From contig CAZIDB010000164.1 in NCBI GenBank assembly GCA_964537965.1, positions 1 through 10,890 of the forward strand: DNA of 10,890 bases, given 5' to 3'. This DNA is from SURF-24 sp964537965. GTDB lineage: Bacteria > Bacteroidota > Ignavibacteria > Ignavibacteriales > SURF-24. The notes beneath the pieces were generated by a model that searched no databases, was not told the origin of the DNA, and was given only the letters and a program-made list of their open reading frames with translations. Every line of letters begins with the position of its first letter. Within the stretch, counting starts at the first letter, position 1. This document shows, in pieces, positions 1 through 8,797 of the stretch. The translations under genes and the position numbers were made by a program.

Positions 1-3000
1 CATTAAAAGCTGATTTTCAGCAGGGCCAGATTGCCGCAGATGCTAAAATGGATTTCACTACAGACAAATTAAAATATGATATAAAACTTTCAACTCAGAA
101 CTTAAACCTTGTCCAGGTAATAAAGAATCATACAAATCTTAACCTGACAGCTTTTGCTAAAGGCGAAGGGACTGACCTTAAAACTCTTTCTTCCAATATT
201 AAATTTAGTTTGTATCCCTCAACATATAATGGTTATCGGATTGATTCACTTGATCTTTCGGCAAAGATTGTAAATGCTTCTGTTGATTATAACCTTAGTG
301 CCTTTGCATCGGGAGCAAGTGTTTTGGTAAATGGTGACGCTGATTTTACCAACGAGAAAAATCCTGAATATACCGCATTGGCAAGCATTAGAAATTTAAA
401 GATGGATAAAATCCTTTCAGATATTTCGATGAGATCAAATTTTAATCTTGATCTGGATCTTAAGGGAAGAGGTTTTAATCCGGATGATCTTGAAGCAAAT
501 CTGAAGGTTAAGATCGATTCTTCTTATTATACAAACCTGCAGATCAACCCGAACACTTTGTACGTTAATTTTATTAAACAGGGTGAGAATAAAAGAATTT
601 TTAATCTCGACTCTGACATTGGATACTTTGAGTTAGCCGGTGATTACAAAATAATGGATGTTGTTAGTATTGCAGGTTACCAGGCAGATATTTTTAAAAA
701 TCTCATCACCCGGAAAATTAATAGTATAAACCCATATGCGTTATTTAAAGACACAACCAGTATAGCTAATTTTGAATCCGGTATTAAACAATACGATAAA
801 ATTCCGGAATTCGTTTCCAAAAATTTCAACATAGATTATAAGCTTGAACTTAAAGACCTGAATAAACAGAAGACGATTGAAGGTTTAAGATCATTTGATG
901 TGGTTGGCAAGATTACCGGTAACATAAGCAACAAGCCGGATGATTTTCAGTTAACTTCAAAGCTTGAATTGAACCGGTTGAAACTGCTTACAAAAGATAA
1001 CGTTATTTATGTATCTGAACTTTCAGTCGGATTAAATGTTGGGCGGGATAACAGGTACGTTAGCGCTGATAATATTTACGGAAAGATTAGTTTAACCAAT
1101 CAAAGAATATTTGCCGGGACGGATGTAAAAAATCTGAAAGCTGACGTAGCGCTAAAAAATAATATCTTTGATTACAGCTTTGCTGCTGATCTTGATACAA
1201 CGATTAGTGCAAAATTGGCTGGCAGAGCAGACCTTACAAATAATTTTATCCTTATAGAGGGTGATGAACTTTTCGCAAGATATAAAAATATTATTTTGAA
1301 AAATGACGGAAAATTAATTGCAAGGTACAACAAGGATTATCTTAATGTCGATCAGTTCAGGCTTGTAAGAAACGGTTCCTCAATCAACCTGAATGGAAAA
1401 ATTTATGGCAACGGTGCGGAAGATATTACGCTAAGTATAAATAACTTAGGTTTGGACTTGTTTAATGAATTCACCACACTAAAAGATAATTCGCTTAGCG
1501 GCAAGTTAAACCTTGATGTAAAATTAGGCGGTTACCTTCATGATCCTGTTATTAATGTTGATTTTAAAGCTGATGATATTATTGCAAAAGGAGTTAGTCT
1601 TGGTTTTATTAGGTGCAATTTGGATTATAAGGATAAACTTCTTTCTGCCAATCTTAAATTTTTGGATTCAACATATAACTTAAATGAACCAAATTTGGTT
1701 ATGGAGGGATTAGTTCCTATAAACCTTGCTTTTGTGAATGCAGGCGACAGGTTTGTTAAGGACAGGGAAATTCAGCTAAACCTGAAATCAAAACAATTTG
1801 AACTTGCCGGGTTCAGTAATTTAAGCCCTTATACACGTGAACTAAGTGGTAAGCTTATTGCCGATATAAATATCAGCGGTTCATTTGATGATATAAACCT
1901 TAGCGGCAAACTATTACTTCAGAATTGCAATTTCATACTTAAACGGAATAATTTACCTTACACATTGAACATCAATCTGCTTTTTGAACGCGGTGAACTA
2001 TTGGTTGATAAATTCAGTCTTCAGAATACGGGCAAAACAAATTTTGGCGGAACACTTACAGGAAGCGGAAATGTTAATTTCAACAACAAGACTGCAGACC
2101 TAACATTAAACGGTGACCTTGCTGTTTTATCTCAGTCATCTAAAACCGCTATGCCGTTTTTTTATGGCGATGTAGCAATAAAAACTAATGGCGACTGGAA
2201 ATTTACTTACGTTGACGGCAACAGCAGTTTTAATGGAAATGTTTTGTTAAGACATGTTAATGTAACTATACCTCAGACAAAAACAGGCTACAGTACAACA
2301 AGCACAGATTATGTTTATAAGTATGTTATTGACTCATCAAAAATTGACAGAAAGCAGGAAGAGTTTAAAGAAGTTGTTGCGTTATCAAAAAAATACAGCC
2401 CTTTAAGAACAGCCGCTTCTGCGCGTCCAAAGAAAACAAGTTTTGACTATAAAGTGGGAATTAAGATTGACGATGAAGCAAAGTTAAGCGTTGTATTAAA
2501 CCAGGAAGCCAATCAGAGGTTGGATGCAATTCTTAATGGCGAACTATTGTTTGAAAACGGTGGCGTTGCACAGGGAGCTTTTAATTTACTTGAGGGATCT
2601 CAGCTTACATTCTTTAAAACTTTTGGCGCCGAAGGTAAAATTTATTTTGAAAGCGATGTTACTAATCCAAGGCTTGATGTTGTTGCTACATATCAAAGTA
2701 CAATTGAAGACTCGACCGGTTCTACAGATGTTGCAGTTAAAATTAAACTTGAAGGTTCAATTGATAAACTTGCAGAGAATCTTTCGGCAAAAGGGGGCGA
2801 TGCATTCTCGGTTTATGAAGGTGAGAGCAATATTTCAAAAGGAATTCCTTCACCGGACAGAACCAATCTTGACGCAATCACTTTTATCCTGTTGGATAAA
2901 TTTAATATGGATGCCGGCGATAAAGCTACTGTAAGCCGTTTCTTCAACCCGACTGATATTACAAACTCGGCACTAAGCGGTGTGCTGTCTACATTCGCTA

Positions 3001-3275
3001 ACCAGTACCTTGGTGATGTTGTACGAAATATTAATCTTGAAGAACGGGGAAGTTCAACAAGACTTTCTGTAAGCGGAAAAATCCAAAAACTCAAATACTC
3101 TTTCGGTACAAAGACTGAAGAATTCCAGGACATAACAAAAGCAAACCTTAAGCTGGAATACCCGTTCAGTGAATTTTTCCTTATCAAGTTTGAAAGGAAA
3201 GATCCGATACTTGAAAACCTTAGCAACACGGAAAAAATTAACGAAGTTGGTCTTAAATATAAATTTGTATTCTGA
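1..3275 (+). CDS. tamB: TamB-like translocation and assembly module protein, 5' end outside window
   Basis: The frame is open from the first complete codon at position 3, so the ATG at 48 is internal and the true start lies upstream. At least 1090 residues are present (E. coli TamB has about 1260). Numbering from the ATG at 48, the protein is almost entirely short amphipathic beta strands in AsmA/TamB-style repeats, for example SGKLNLDVKLGGYLHDP near residue 484 and SGKLIADINISGSFDD near 600. The last 350 or so residues resemble the TamB C-terminal domain (DUF490), including GGVAQGAFNLLEG at about 838 followed by a strand containing FESDVTNPRLDVVATY. The chain ends in KYKFVF, an aromatic C-terminus common in this family. 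TamB proteins are anchored in the inner membrane and span the periplasm as a lipid-conducting beta groove; with TamA they support outer-membrane biogenesis. The N-terminal anchor cannot be seen here. The stop codon overlaps the start of rnr, so the genes are co-transcribed. The family call is strong; a role with the downstream Omp85-type protein is inferred. Confidence 0.88.
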   Translation, partial: LKADFQQGQIAADAKMDFTTDKLKYDIKLSTQNLNLVQVIKNHTNLNLTAFAKGEGTDLKTLSSNIKFSLYPSTYNGYRIDSLDLSAKIVNASVDYNLSAFASGASVLVNGDADFTNEKNPEYTALASIRNLKMDKILSDISMRSNFNLDLDLKGRGFNPDDLEANLKVKIDSSYYTNLQINPNTLYVNFIKQGENKRIFNLDSDIGYFELAGDYKIMDVVSIAGYQADIFKNLITRKINSINPYALFKDTTSIANFESGIKQYDKIPEFVSKNFNIDYKLELKDLNKQKTIEGLRSFDVVGKITGNISNKPDDFQLTSKLELNRLKLLTKDNVIYVSELSVGLNVGRDNRYVSADNIYGKISLTNQRIFAGTDVKNLKADVALKNNIFDYSFAADLDTTISAKLAGRADLTNNFILIEGDELFARYKNIILKNDGKLIARYNKDYLNVDQFRLVRNGSSINLNGKIYGNGAEDITLSINNLGLDLFNEFTTLKDNSLSGKLNLDVKLGGYLHDPVINVDFKADDIIAKGVSLGFIRCNLDYKDKLLSANLKFLDSTYNLNEPNLVMEGLVPINLAFVNAGDRFVKDREIQLNLKSKQFELAGFSNLSPYTRELSGKLIADINISGSFDDINLSGKLLLQNCNFILKRNNLPYTLNINLLFERGELLVDKFSLQNTGKTNFGGTLTGSGNVNFNNKTADLTLNGDLAVLSQSSKTAMPFFYGDVAIKTNGDWKFTYVDGNSSFNGNVLLRHVNVTIPQTKTGYSTTSTDYVYKYVIDSSKIDRKQEEFKEVVALSKKYSPLRTAASARPKKTSFDYKVGIKIDDEAKLSVVLNQEANQRLDAILNGELLFENGGVAQGAFNLLEGSQLTFFKTFGAEGKIYFESDVTNPRLDVVATYQSTIEDSTGSTDVAVKIKLEGSIDKLAENLSAKGGDAFSVYEGESNISKGIPSPDRTNLDAITFILLDKFNMDAGDKATVSRFFNPTDITNSALSGVLSTFANQYLGDVVRNINLEERGSSTRLSVSGKIQKLKYSFGTKTEEFQDITKANLKLEYPFSEFFLIKFERKDPILENLSNTEKINEVGLKYKFVF

Positions 3276-3277
3276 TG
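3273..3277 (+). promoter_or_regulatory. TGATG stop/start overlap coupling tamB and rnr
   Basis: The tamB stop TGA (3273-3275) shares its last A with the rnr start ATG (3275-3277). The 20 bases upstream are AT-rich with no purine-rich Shine-Dalgarno sequence. Translation of rnr therefore probably depends on ribosomes terminating on tamB and reinitiating, or on leaderless-type AT-rich initiation as is common in Bacteroidota. The overlap is seen directly; coupling is inferred. Confidence 0.7.
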
Positions 3278-5368
3278 AAAAAAGAATTATTAAACCTTTT
3301 TAAGAATAATCCTTCGCTCTCAATCAAAACGCACGAGATTGCAAGGAAAATTAATGTCGGTTCCGAAGAAGATTATACACAGTTAAAAACTGCTCTTCAT
3401 AAATTAACTGAAGAGGGAGTCCTGATCCGTTCGGGAAAAAGATACCGGTTTAACCAGCATTCGGCAGGGAAATTAATCGGCAAACTTTATATCACTGAAA
3501 ATGGATATGGCTTTGTTTCGCTCGGTAATAATCTTAAGGATATTTTTATTGCGGCTAAAAATCTTGGAACTGCTTTTAGCGGTGATACAGTTGAAGTAAA
3601 ATTATTTGCAAAACAAAAAGGTAAAAATCTTGAAGGTGAAGTTATAAGAATTACACAGAGAGGCAGGGAAGAAATTACGGGTGATCTTCAGAAATCAAAA
3701 TCATTCTGGTTTGTAAGACCGGATGAAAAATCATTGCACAGGGACATTTATATTGGTGAGAAGGATTTGAATGGCGCTAAGAATGGCGATAAAGTTGTTG
3801 TTCACAAGATAGAATGGAAACAGCAGCAACAACATCCCGAAGGAAGAATTAAGGAAATCCTTGGCAAATCAGGTTCGCACGATGCTGAAATATCAGCATT
3901 AGCGCGCGAGTTTAATCTCCCGTATAATTTCACAAAAGCGGTTCTTAAGGAAGCAAACAAGTTTACAAATGATATTCCGGAAAGCGAAATTGAGAGAAGG
4001 TTGGATTTAAGGGAGAAGGTTGTCTTTACAATTGATCCTGAAGATGCAAAAGATTTTGATGATGCGGTTTCAATAGAAAAACTTGAGAGCGGAAATTTTT
4101 CCGTAGGCATTCACATTGCGGATGTGAGTCATTATGTTTTAGGTGATACTCTTCTTGATGCTGAAGCGGAGAGGAGAGGGAACAGTGTTTATTTTGTTGG
4201 TAAAGTAATTCCTATGCTGCCGGAAAAACTTTCAAATGGAATTTGTTCACTCGTTCCGAACGAAGACAGGCTGACTTTTTCTGTAGTTGCGGAAATAGAA
4301 CCATCAGGTAAGGTAGTTGATTATACGATAAAAAAATCTGTTATTAACAGTAAAAGAAGATTTACTTACGATGAAGCACAGGAAGTAATTGATACCGGTA
4401 AAGGTGATTTTGCAGCCGAGTTACTACTGTTGAACAATCTGGCTAAAATTCTCCGGAACAAAAGGATGTCAAAAGGAAGTATAAACTTCATAACTCCGGA
4501 AGTTAAATTCGTTCTTGATGAAAAAGGTGCCCCGGTTAATATAATTAAAAAAATTACGAAGGAAAGTAATAACCTTATTGAAGAATATATGCTGTTAGCA
4601 AACCAGGTAGTTGCTAAGCATATCGGAGGCGGTAAAAAAGCTAAGAATAATTTGTTCTTGTACAGAATACATGATTTGCCCGACCAGGAAAAAGTAACTG
4701 AGTTTGCACGGTTCGTTAATTCGCTTGGTTTTTCTTTTGATCCTTCGTCTGCAAATAAAACTAAACAGTTTCAAAAATTGTTATTAAGTGCGGAAGGTAC
4801 GGAAGAAGAAGATGTTATAAATGAAGTTGCAATAAGAACAATGTCAAAGGCAATTTATTCCACGGATAATATTGGACACTATGGATTAGGCTTTAATTAC
4901 TATACTCATTTTACATCGCCTATAAGAAGGTATTCTGATCTGTTAGTGCACAGGATGCTTGAATCCTATATTGAGAAAGGGACTCAATCATTCTATAAAA
5001 AGGATGAGCTTGAAGAAATCTGTGAGCATATTTCAGCTACGGAAAGAACAGCTCTTGATGCTGAACGGACTTCCGTTAAACTAAAGCAGATTGAATTTTT
5101 GTCAAATCATATTGGTGATGAATTCCATGGCGTTGTTTCAGGAGTGACACATTTTGGAATGTTCATTGAGTTAACGCAGAGCCTGGCAGAAGGGTTGATT
5201 CGCTTAAGTGACTTAGAGGATGATTATTATGTTTACGATGAGAAAAATTATTCGTTAATTGGCAGAAGAAATAAAAAAAGATATAGATTAGGTGATAAAA
5301 TTAACGTCCGTATAATTCGTGTTGATAAAGAGAAACGGGAAATTGATTTTATTATTGTTGAAGATTAA
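3275..5368 (+). CDS. rnr: Ribonuclease R (RNB-family 3'-5' exoribonuclease)
   Basis: This 697-residue protein has the standard RNase R order. A winged-helix-like N-terminus spans about 1-60, two cold-shock/OB domains about 65-195 (GKLYITENGYGFVSL at 69-83), the RNB catalytic domain about 240-565, and a C-terminal S1 domain about 614-697 (GVVSGVTHFGMFIEL). The RNB metal-binding signature DPEDAKDFDD gives Asp254, Asp260, Asp262 and Asp263, all conserved. The second signature SPIRRYSDLLVHR is at 548-560. RNase R is a processive hydrolytic exonuclease that degrades structured mRNA, rRNA and tRNA in the cytoplasm. The protein is shorter than E. coli RNase R (813 residues) and ends straight after the S1 fold, without the basic tail seen in enterobacteria. 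The N-terminal helix-turn-helix and the full length argue for RNase R over RNase II. It is the middle gene of the operon, with an envelope gene on each side. Confidence 0.96.
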   Translation: MKKELLNLFKNNPSLSIKTHEIARKINVGSEEDYTQLKTALHKLTEEGVLIRSGKRYRFNQHSAGKLIGKLYITENGYGFVSLGNNLKDIFIAAKNLGTAFSGDTVEVKLFAKQKGKNLEGEVIRITQRGREEITGDLQKSKSFWFVRPDEKSLHRDIYIGEKDLNGAKNGDKVVVHKIEWKQQQQHPEGRIKEILGKSGSHDAEISALAREFNLPYNFTKAVLKEANKFTNDIPESEIERRLDLREKVVFTIDPEDAKDFDDAVSIEKLESGNFSVGIHIADVSHYVLGDTLLDAEAERRGNSVYFVGKVIPMLPEKLSNGICSLVPNEDRLTFSVVAEIEPSGKVVDYTIKKSVINSKRRFTYDEAQEVIDTGKGDFAAELLLLNNLAKILRNKRMSKGSINFITPEVKFVLDEKGAPVNIIKKITKESNNLIEEYMLLANQVVAKHIGGGKKAKNNLFLYRIHDLPDQEKVTEFARFVNSLGFSFDPSSANKTKQFQKLLLSAEGTEEEDVINEVAIRTMSKAIYSTDNIGHYGLGFNYYTHFTSPIRRYSDLLVHRMLESYIEKGTQSFYKKDELEEICEHISATERTALDAERTSVKLKQIEFLSNHIGDEFHGVVSGVTHFGMFIELTQSLAEGLIRLSDLEDDYYVYDEKNYSLIGRRNKKRYRLGDKINVRIIRVDKEKREIDFIIVED

Positions 5369-5381
5369 TAAAACCTTTGTT

Positions 5382-5387
5382 AGGTGA
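5382..5387 (+). promoter_or_regulatory. Ribosome binding site AGGTGA deciding the start at 5392
   Basis: AGGTGA lies 4 bases before the ATG at 5392. An in-frame TTG at 5377 would add five residues (MLGEI) in front of a typical Met-Val-Lys-Lys signal peptide and would place this site inside the coding region, so the ATG is the better start. Confidence 0.65.
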
Positions 5388-5391
5388 AATT

Positions 5392-8300
5392 ATGGTAAAG
5401 AAACTAATTATTATAATATTAGCTGTTCTTGTACAGCAGGCATTCGGTCAGTTTGGTAAAAATAAAGTCCAGTATAAGGATTTTACCTGGTATTATATTC
5501 AAACCAAACACTTCGATATTTATTTCTCCAACGGCGGTGAGAGTATTGCAGAGTTTGCGGCTAAAGCAACTGAAGATGCCTTAGCTTCTATTCAGGAAAC
5601 TTTAAACTATTCAATAAATAACCGTATTACTGTAATACTTTATAAATCAATGAATGACTTCCAGGAGACAAACGTTACAGATGAATATCTTGAAGAAGGA
5701 ATTGGTGGATTTACAGAGCTTTTCAAGAATAGAGTTGTAGTTCCGTTTAATGGTTCATATAAAGCTTTTCGTCATGTTATTCACCATGAGCTTGTTCACA
5801 GTGTTGTAAATGACATGTTTTACGGTGGTTCACTGCAGAATGTTATTTCAAAAGGAATTTCTGTTCAGCTACCGCTTTGGTTTAATGAAGGTCTTGCTGA
5901 ATATGAATCGCTTGGCTGGGACGCGGATACCGATATGTTTATACGTGATGCAATTATAAATGATTATTTACCGGATATAAATTATTTGAACGGTTATTTT
6001 GCTTACAGGGGCGGACAATCTGTTTTCTATTATATTTCACAGAAATACGGTAATGAAAAAATTGGTGAGATAATTAATAAAACAAAAGGAACTGGCGATC
6101 TTGAAGAAGCTCTTAAAGCATCAATCGGATTGAATTACGAAGAACTAAACGAGCGATGGAAAAAAGATGTTAAGAAAACATTCTGGCCGGATATTGCAAA
6201 AATGGATGATCCGGATGTCTGGTCTAAAAGATTGACAAGCCATAAAAAAGAAGGCGGTTCATATAATACAAGTCCCGCAATCTCGCCGCAGGGAGATAAA
6301 ATTGCATTTTTGTCTAACCGCAATTTTTATTTTGATGTTTATATAATGAATGCTATTGATGGTAAAATTGTTAAGAAATTAGTGGAAGGAAACCGCTCTA
6401 ATGATTTTGAACAGTTGAATATTCTTACTCCCGGTTTGGATTGGTCGCCAGATGGAAAGAAAATTGTGCTCTCGGCAAAAAGCAGCGGCTGGGATGTTAT
6501 CTATGTAATTGATGTTGAAGAAGAGGATAAAGAAATTCTTCCTGTTCATCTTGATGGAATATCCTCTGTTAAATGGTCGCGTAACGGTAAATATCTCTGT
6601 TTTGTTGGGCACGACGGTGCAAAATCTGATATCTACATTTATAACTTCGAGACGAAAGAAACAAGGAATATTACCGATGATATTTTTTCCGATAATGATC
6701 CTGCCTGGGCAATGGATAACAAAACAATTTATTTTATCTCAGACAGAAGTAAGGAAAATACTTCCTTCGCGCTTTCGGATACATTCCGTATTTCAGAATA
6801 CAACTACCAGCAATCAGATATTTATAGTGTTAATATTGAAACGGGAGAGATTAAAAAAATTACTAACACACCGGATATAGAAGAATTCTCACCTGTAGTT
6901 TCACCTGACGGACAGGAGATACTTTATGTTTCAACACTGAATGGAATAAACAATATTTATAAACAAAGGTTATATCTTAACGCTAAAGATTCAGTTGAAA
7001 ATGTTTATGACCTTCAGCCAACACCGATTACAAATTCACTTAACGGATTGTACCAGCTTTCAATGACTGATGATGCCAAGAAACTTATTTTTTCATCAAT
7101 GTATGAATCAGCTTTCAATATCTTCCTGTTAAATAATCCGTTTGAACCGAAAACCGATAAGACAAAACTTGACCAGACAATTTACTATGCAAAATTATTT
7201 GCTCCGGAAAATGGACAGGCTGCTGATAGTACAAATAAAAATAATGAGCTGACAAAGCAGGATACATTGAAAGATGAATCTCCGAATAATCCTTCCATCT
7301 TCCTTGGTAAAGTTGAAGAGAAACCGGAAACAGATACAACAAGATCCGGTTACAGCAGGTATGTGTTTGCAGATAAAAAACTTTTCCCAAAAGATTCTTC
7401 TGCATTGGGAGATAAATCAAATTTCAATATGACAAATAACTTAGACTCAAACGGGAATTTCCTTGTTAACAGATACAAAATTAATTTTTCCCCTGATATT
7501 GTTTATGCTAATGCAGGCTACAGCACTTATTATGGTTTGTTAGGTACAACAGTGCTTTCATTCAGCGATATGCTTGGAAACCACAGGATAATTGGAATTA
7601 CAAGTCTGCAGATTGATCTTAAGAATAGCGACTATGGTCTTGCATATTATTATTTACCCGACAGAATGGATTACGGAGTAGAAGGATTCCATACCGCAAG
7701 ATTTGTTTACCTTGTAAGAGATGGAGAATACAATCTTTTCCGTTTCAGAAATTACGGATTGGTATTAAACGCAAGTTACCCGTTAAATAAATTTTACAGG
7801 CTGGATGCCGGTTTAAGCTGGCTGAATGTCTCTTCGGAAAATCTTGATAACACCGATGAAGCAATTGATAAGGTTGGTTACCTAATTCCTTCGGTTAGTT
7901 TTGTGCACGATAATGTTTTGTGGGGTTATACTTCTCCAATTGATGGTACAAGATATAACTTAACATTATTTGGTAATCCAATTTCAGGCAGCCAGGGCAA
8001 TAGTTTTTACTCATTCCTTTTTGATTACAGGAATTACAACCGTTTTTGGTACGATAACTCGTTTGTCTATCGTTTATCCGGTGGATATTCGGGTGGAGAA
8101 AATCCGCAGCGATTTTTCTTAGGTGGAACAGACAACTGGATTAACCGTACTTTTGCAACAGGAGAGATTCCTTTGGAAAGCGCCTCTGACTTTGCATTCC
8201 TTACACCTGCTCTTCCTTTAAGAGGTTACAATTATGCAGAGAAAATCGGAACAAAGTATGCGTTGGTAAATGTAGAACTTCGTATGCCGTTGATAAGATA

Positions 8301-8571
8301 TCTAGTAACGGGTCCGCTGCCTATTTTATTCCAGAATATTCTTGGTGTTGCATTTATTGATGCCGGCTCTGCGTGGGATAATACAAAGAAGCTTCAGCTA
8401 ATCGGTAAGGTAGATGGTAATACAGTTACAAAGGATATGCTTATTGGTACCGGTTTTGGCGCAAGAATGTATTTCCTTTATTTCCTCTTGAGGTTTGATA
8501 CCGCATGGACATATGATCTTGATAAATTCTCCAAGCCTAAATATTATTTCTCTATCGGAGCAGATTTCTAA
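5392..8571 (+). CDS. Outer-membrane fusion: zinc metalloprotease, TolB-like propeller and Omp85-type barrel
   Basis: This is a 1059-residue protein starting at the ATG with an AGGTGA site. Residues 1-19 form a Sec signal peptide (MVKKLIIIILAVLVQQAFG, likely cut before Gln20, no lipobox Cys). Residues about 30-265 form a gluzincin-type domain resembling the Peptidase MA group: HELVH at 132-136 and WFNEGLAEYE at 163-172, where Glu166 is the probable third zinc ligand. About 290-585 hold six propeller blades of the PD40/TolB type (SPQGDKIAF, WSPDGKKIV, WSRNGKYLC, WAMDNKTIY, SPDGQEILY, TDDAKKLIF). A Lys/Asp/Thr-rich linker runs to about 690. The rest fits a 16-strand Omp85/BamA barrel, with GGTDNWINR, the L6-type LPLRGYNYAEK at 941-951, and a terminal aromatic beta-signal YYFSIGADF. 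No POTRA domain is apparent; protease and propeller occupy the periplasmic part. It lies 23 bases after rnr in the tamB operon. Possible roles are envelope proteolysis or quality control, or a TamA-like partner of TamB. Domain calls are strong; function is unknown. Confidence 0.88.
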   Translation: MVKKLIIIILAVLVQQAFGQFGKNKVQYKDFTWYYIQTKHFDIYFSNGGESIAEFAAKATEDALASIQETLNYSINNRITVILYKSMNDFQETNVTDEYLEEGIGGFTELFKNRVVVPFNGSYKAFRHVIHHELVHSVVNDMFYGGSLQNVISKGISVQLPLWFNEGLAEYESLGWDADTDMFIRDAIINDYLPDINYLNGYFAYRGGQSVFYYISQKYGNEKIGEIINKTKGTGDLEEALKASIGLNYEELNERWKKDVKKTFWPDIAKMDDPDVWSKRLTSHKKEGGSYNTSPAISPQGDKIAFLSNRNFYFDVYIMNAIDGKIVKKLVEGNRSNDFEQLNILTPGLDWSPDGKKIVLSAKSSGWDVIYVIDVEEEDKEILPVHLDGISSVKWSRNGKYLCFVGHDGAKSDIYIYNFETKETRNITDDIFSDNDPAWAMDNKTIYFISDRSKENTSFALSDTFRISEYNYQQSDIYSVNIETGEIKKITNTPDIEEFSPVVSPDGQEILYVSTLNGINNIYKQRLYLNAKDSVENVYDLQPTPITNSLNGLYQLSMTDDAKKLIFSSMYESAFNIFLLNNPFEPKTDKTKLDQTIYYAKLFAPENGQAADSTNKNNELTKQDTLKDESPNNPSIFLGKVEEKPETDTTRSGYSRYVFADKKLFPKDSSALGDKSNFNMTNNLDSNGNFLVNRYKINFSPDIVYANAGYSTYYGLLGTTVLSFSDMLGNHRIIGITSLQIDLKNSDYGLAYYYLPDRMDYGVEGFHTARFVYLVRDGEYNLFRFRNYGLVLNASYPLNKFYRLDAGLSWLNVSSENLDNTDEAIDKVGYLIPSVSFVHDNVLWGYTSPIDGTRYNLTLFGNPISGSQGNSFYSFLFDYRNYNRFWYDNSFVYRLSGGYSGGENPQRFFLGGTDNWINRTFATGEIPLESASDFAFLTPALPLRGYNYAEKIGTKYALVNVELRMPLIRYLVTGPLPILFQNILGVAFIDAGSAWDNTKKLQLIGKVDGNTVTKDMLIGTGFGARMYFLYFLLRFDTAWTYDLDKFSKPKYYFSIGADF

Positions 8572-8585
8572 AATAATTTTTGTAG

Positions 8586-8606
8586 AGACGCAGCGCTGCT
8601 GCGTCT
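8586..8606. terminator. 9-bp palindromic stem-loop after the operon
   Basis: AGACGCAGC (8586-8594), loop GCT, then GCTGCGTCT (8598-8606) form a perfect GC-rich stem 15 bases after the stop codon of the upstream gene. No T-run follows (TGCTGTATAAAACC), so it is not a canonical intrinsic terminator on the plus strand. It may work as a 3' mRNA stabiliser or weak terminator, or be one copy of a dispersed palindrome. Confidence 0.4.
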
Positions 8607-8649
8607 GCTGTATAAAACCTTTCATCTATGTGCTGACTAAAAAAAGACT
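8607..8649. other. Spacer with no recognisable feature
   Basis: Short AT-rich spacer between two palindromic elements; nothing further is seen in it. Confidence 0.4.
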
Positions 8650-8733
8650 GTCATCACGAGCGCAGCGAAGTGATCTGATTTTTTGTTAATCCGATGGATT
8701 GCTTCGTCGTTATACTCCTCACAATAACCTGAC
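8650..8733. repeat. Long imperfect inverted repeat, REP-like
   Basis: The left half begins GTCATCACGAGCGCAGCGAA. The reverse complement of the right half begins GTCAGGTTATTGTGAGGAG and later reads CGACGAAGCAATC. The halves share the GTCA, GAG, CGAAG and ATC blocks in the same order, so they are diverged inverted copies around a spacer of about 20 bases (8677-8696). Each half can also fold alone: ATCAC (8653-8657) pairs with GTGAT (8670-8674), and ATTG (8698-8701) with CAAT (8722-8725). From memory, GTCAT..CGAG..GCGAAG palindromes are dispersed in many bacterial intergenic regions. No protein is encoded and the function is unknown. Confidence 0.6.
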
Positions 8734-8797
8734 ACCAATTTTTAGTTTACCGGTTCCCATTCTGTTATGAGATCCTTTCTGACTGTTGCTAAACATT

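Noticed and set aside
2813..3229. Antisense open frames within the operon (2813-3229, 3802-4110, 6379-6612 and 7115-7420).
   Set aside because: They lie wholly inside well-supported genes, have no protein-like domain pattern or ribosome binding site, and are explained by codon use on the coding strand.
5377..5391. TTG at 5377 as an alternative start of the protease-propeller-barrel gene.
   Set aside because: It would put the AGGTGA site inside the gene and add five residues in front of a well-formed signal peptide; the ATG at 5392 is better.
6259..7155. Annotating the third operon gene as TolB because of its propeller.
   Set aside because: The propeller is only the middle third. TolB has about 430 residues and no protease or barrel, and no tolQRA or pal genes are nearby.
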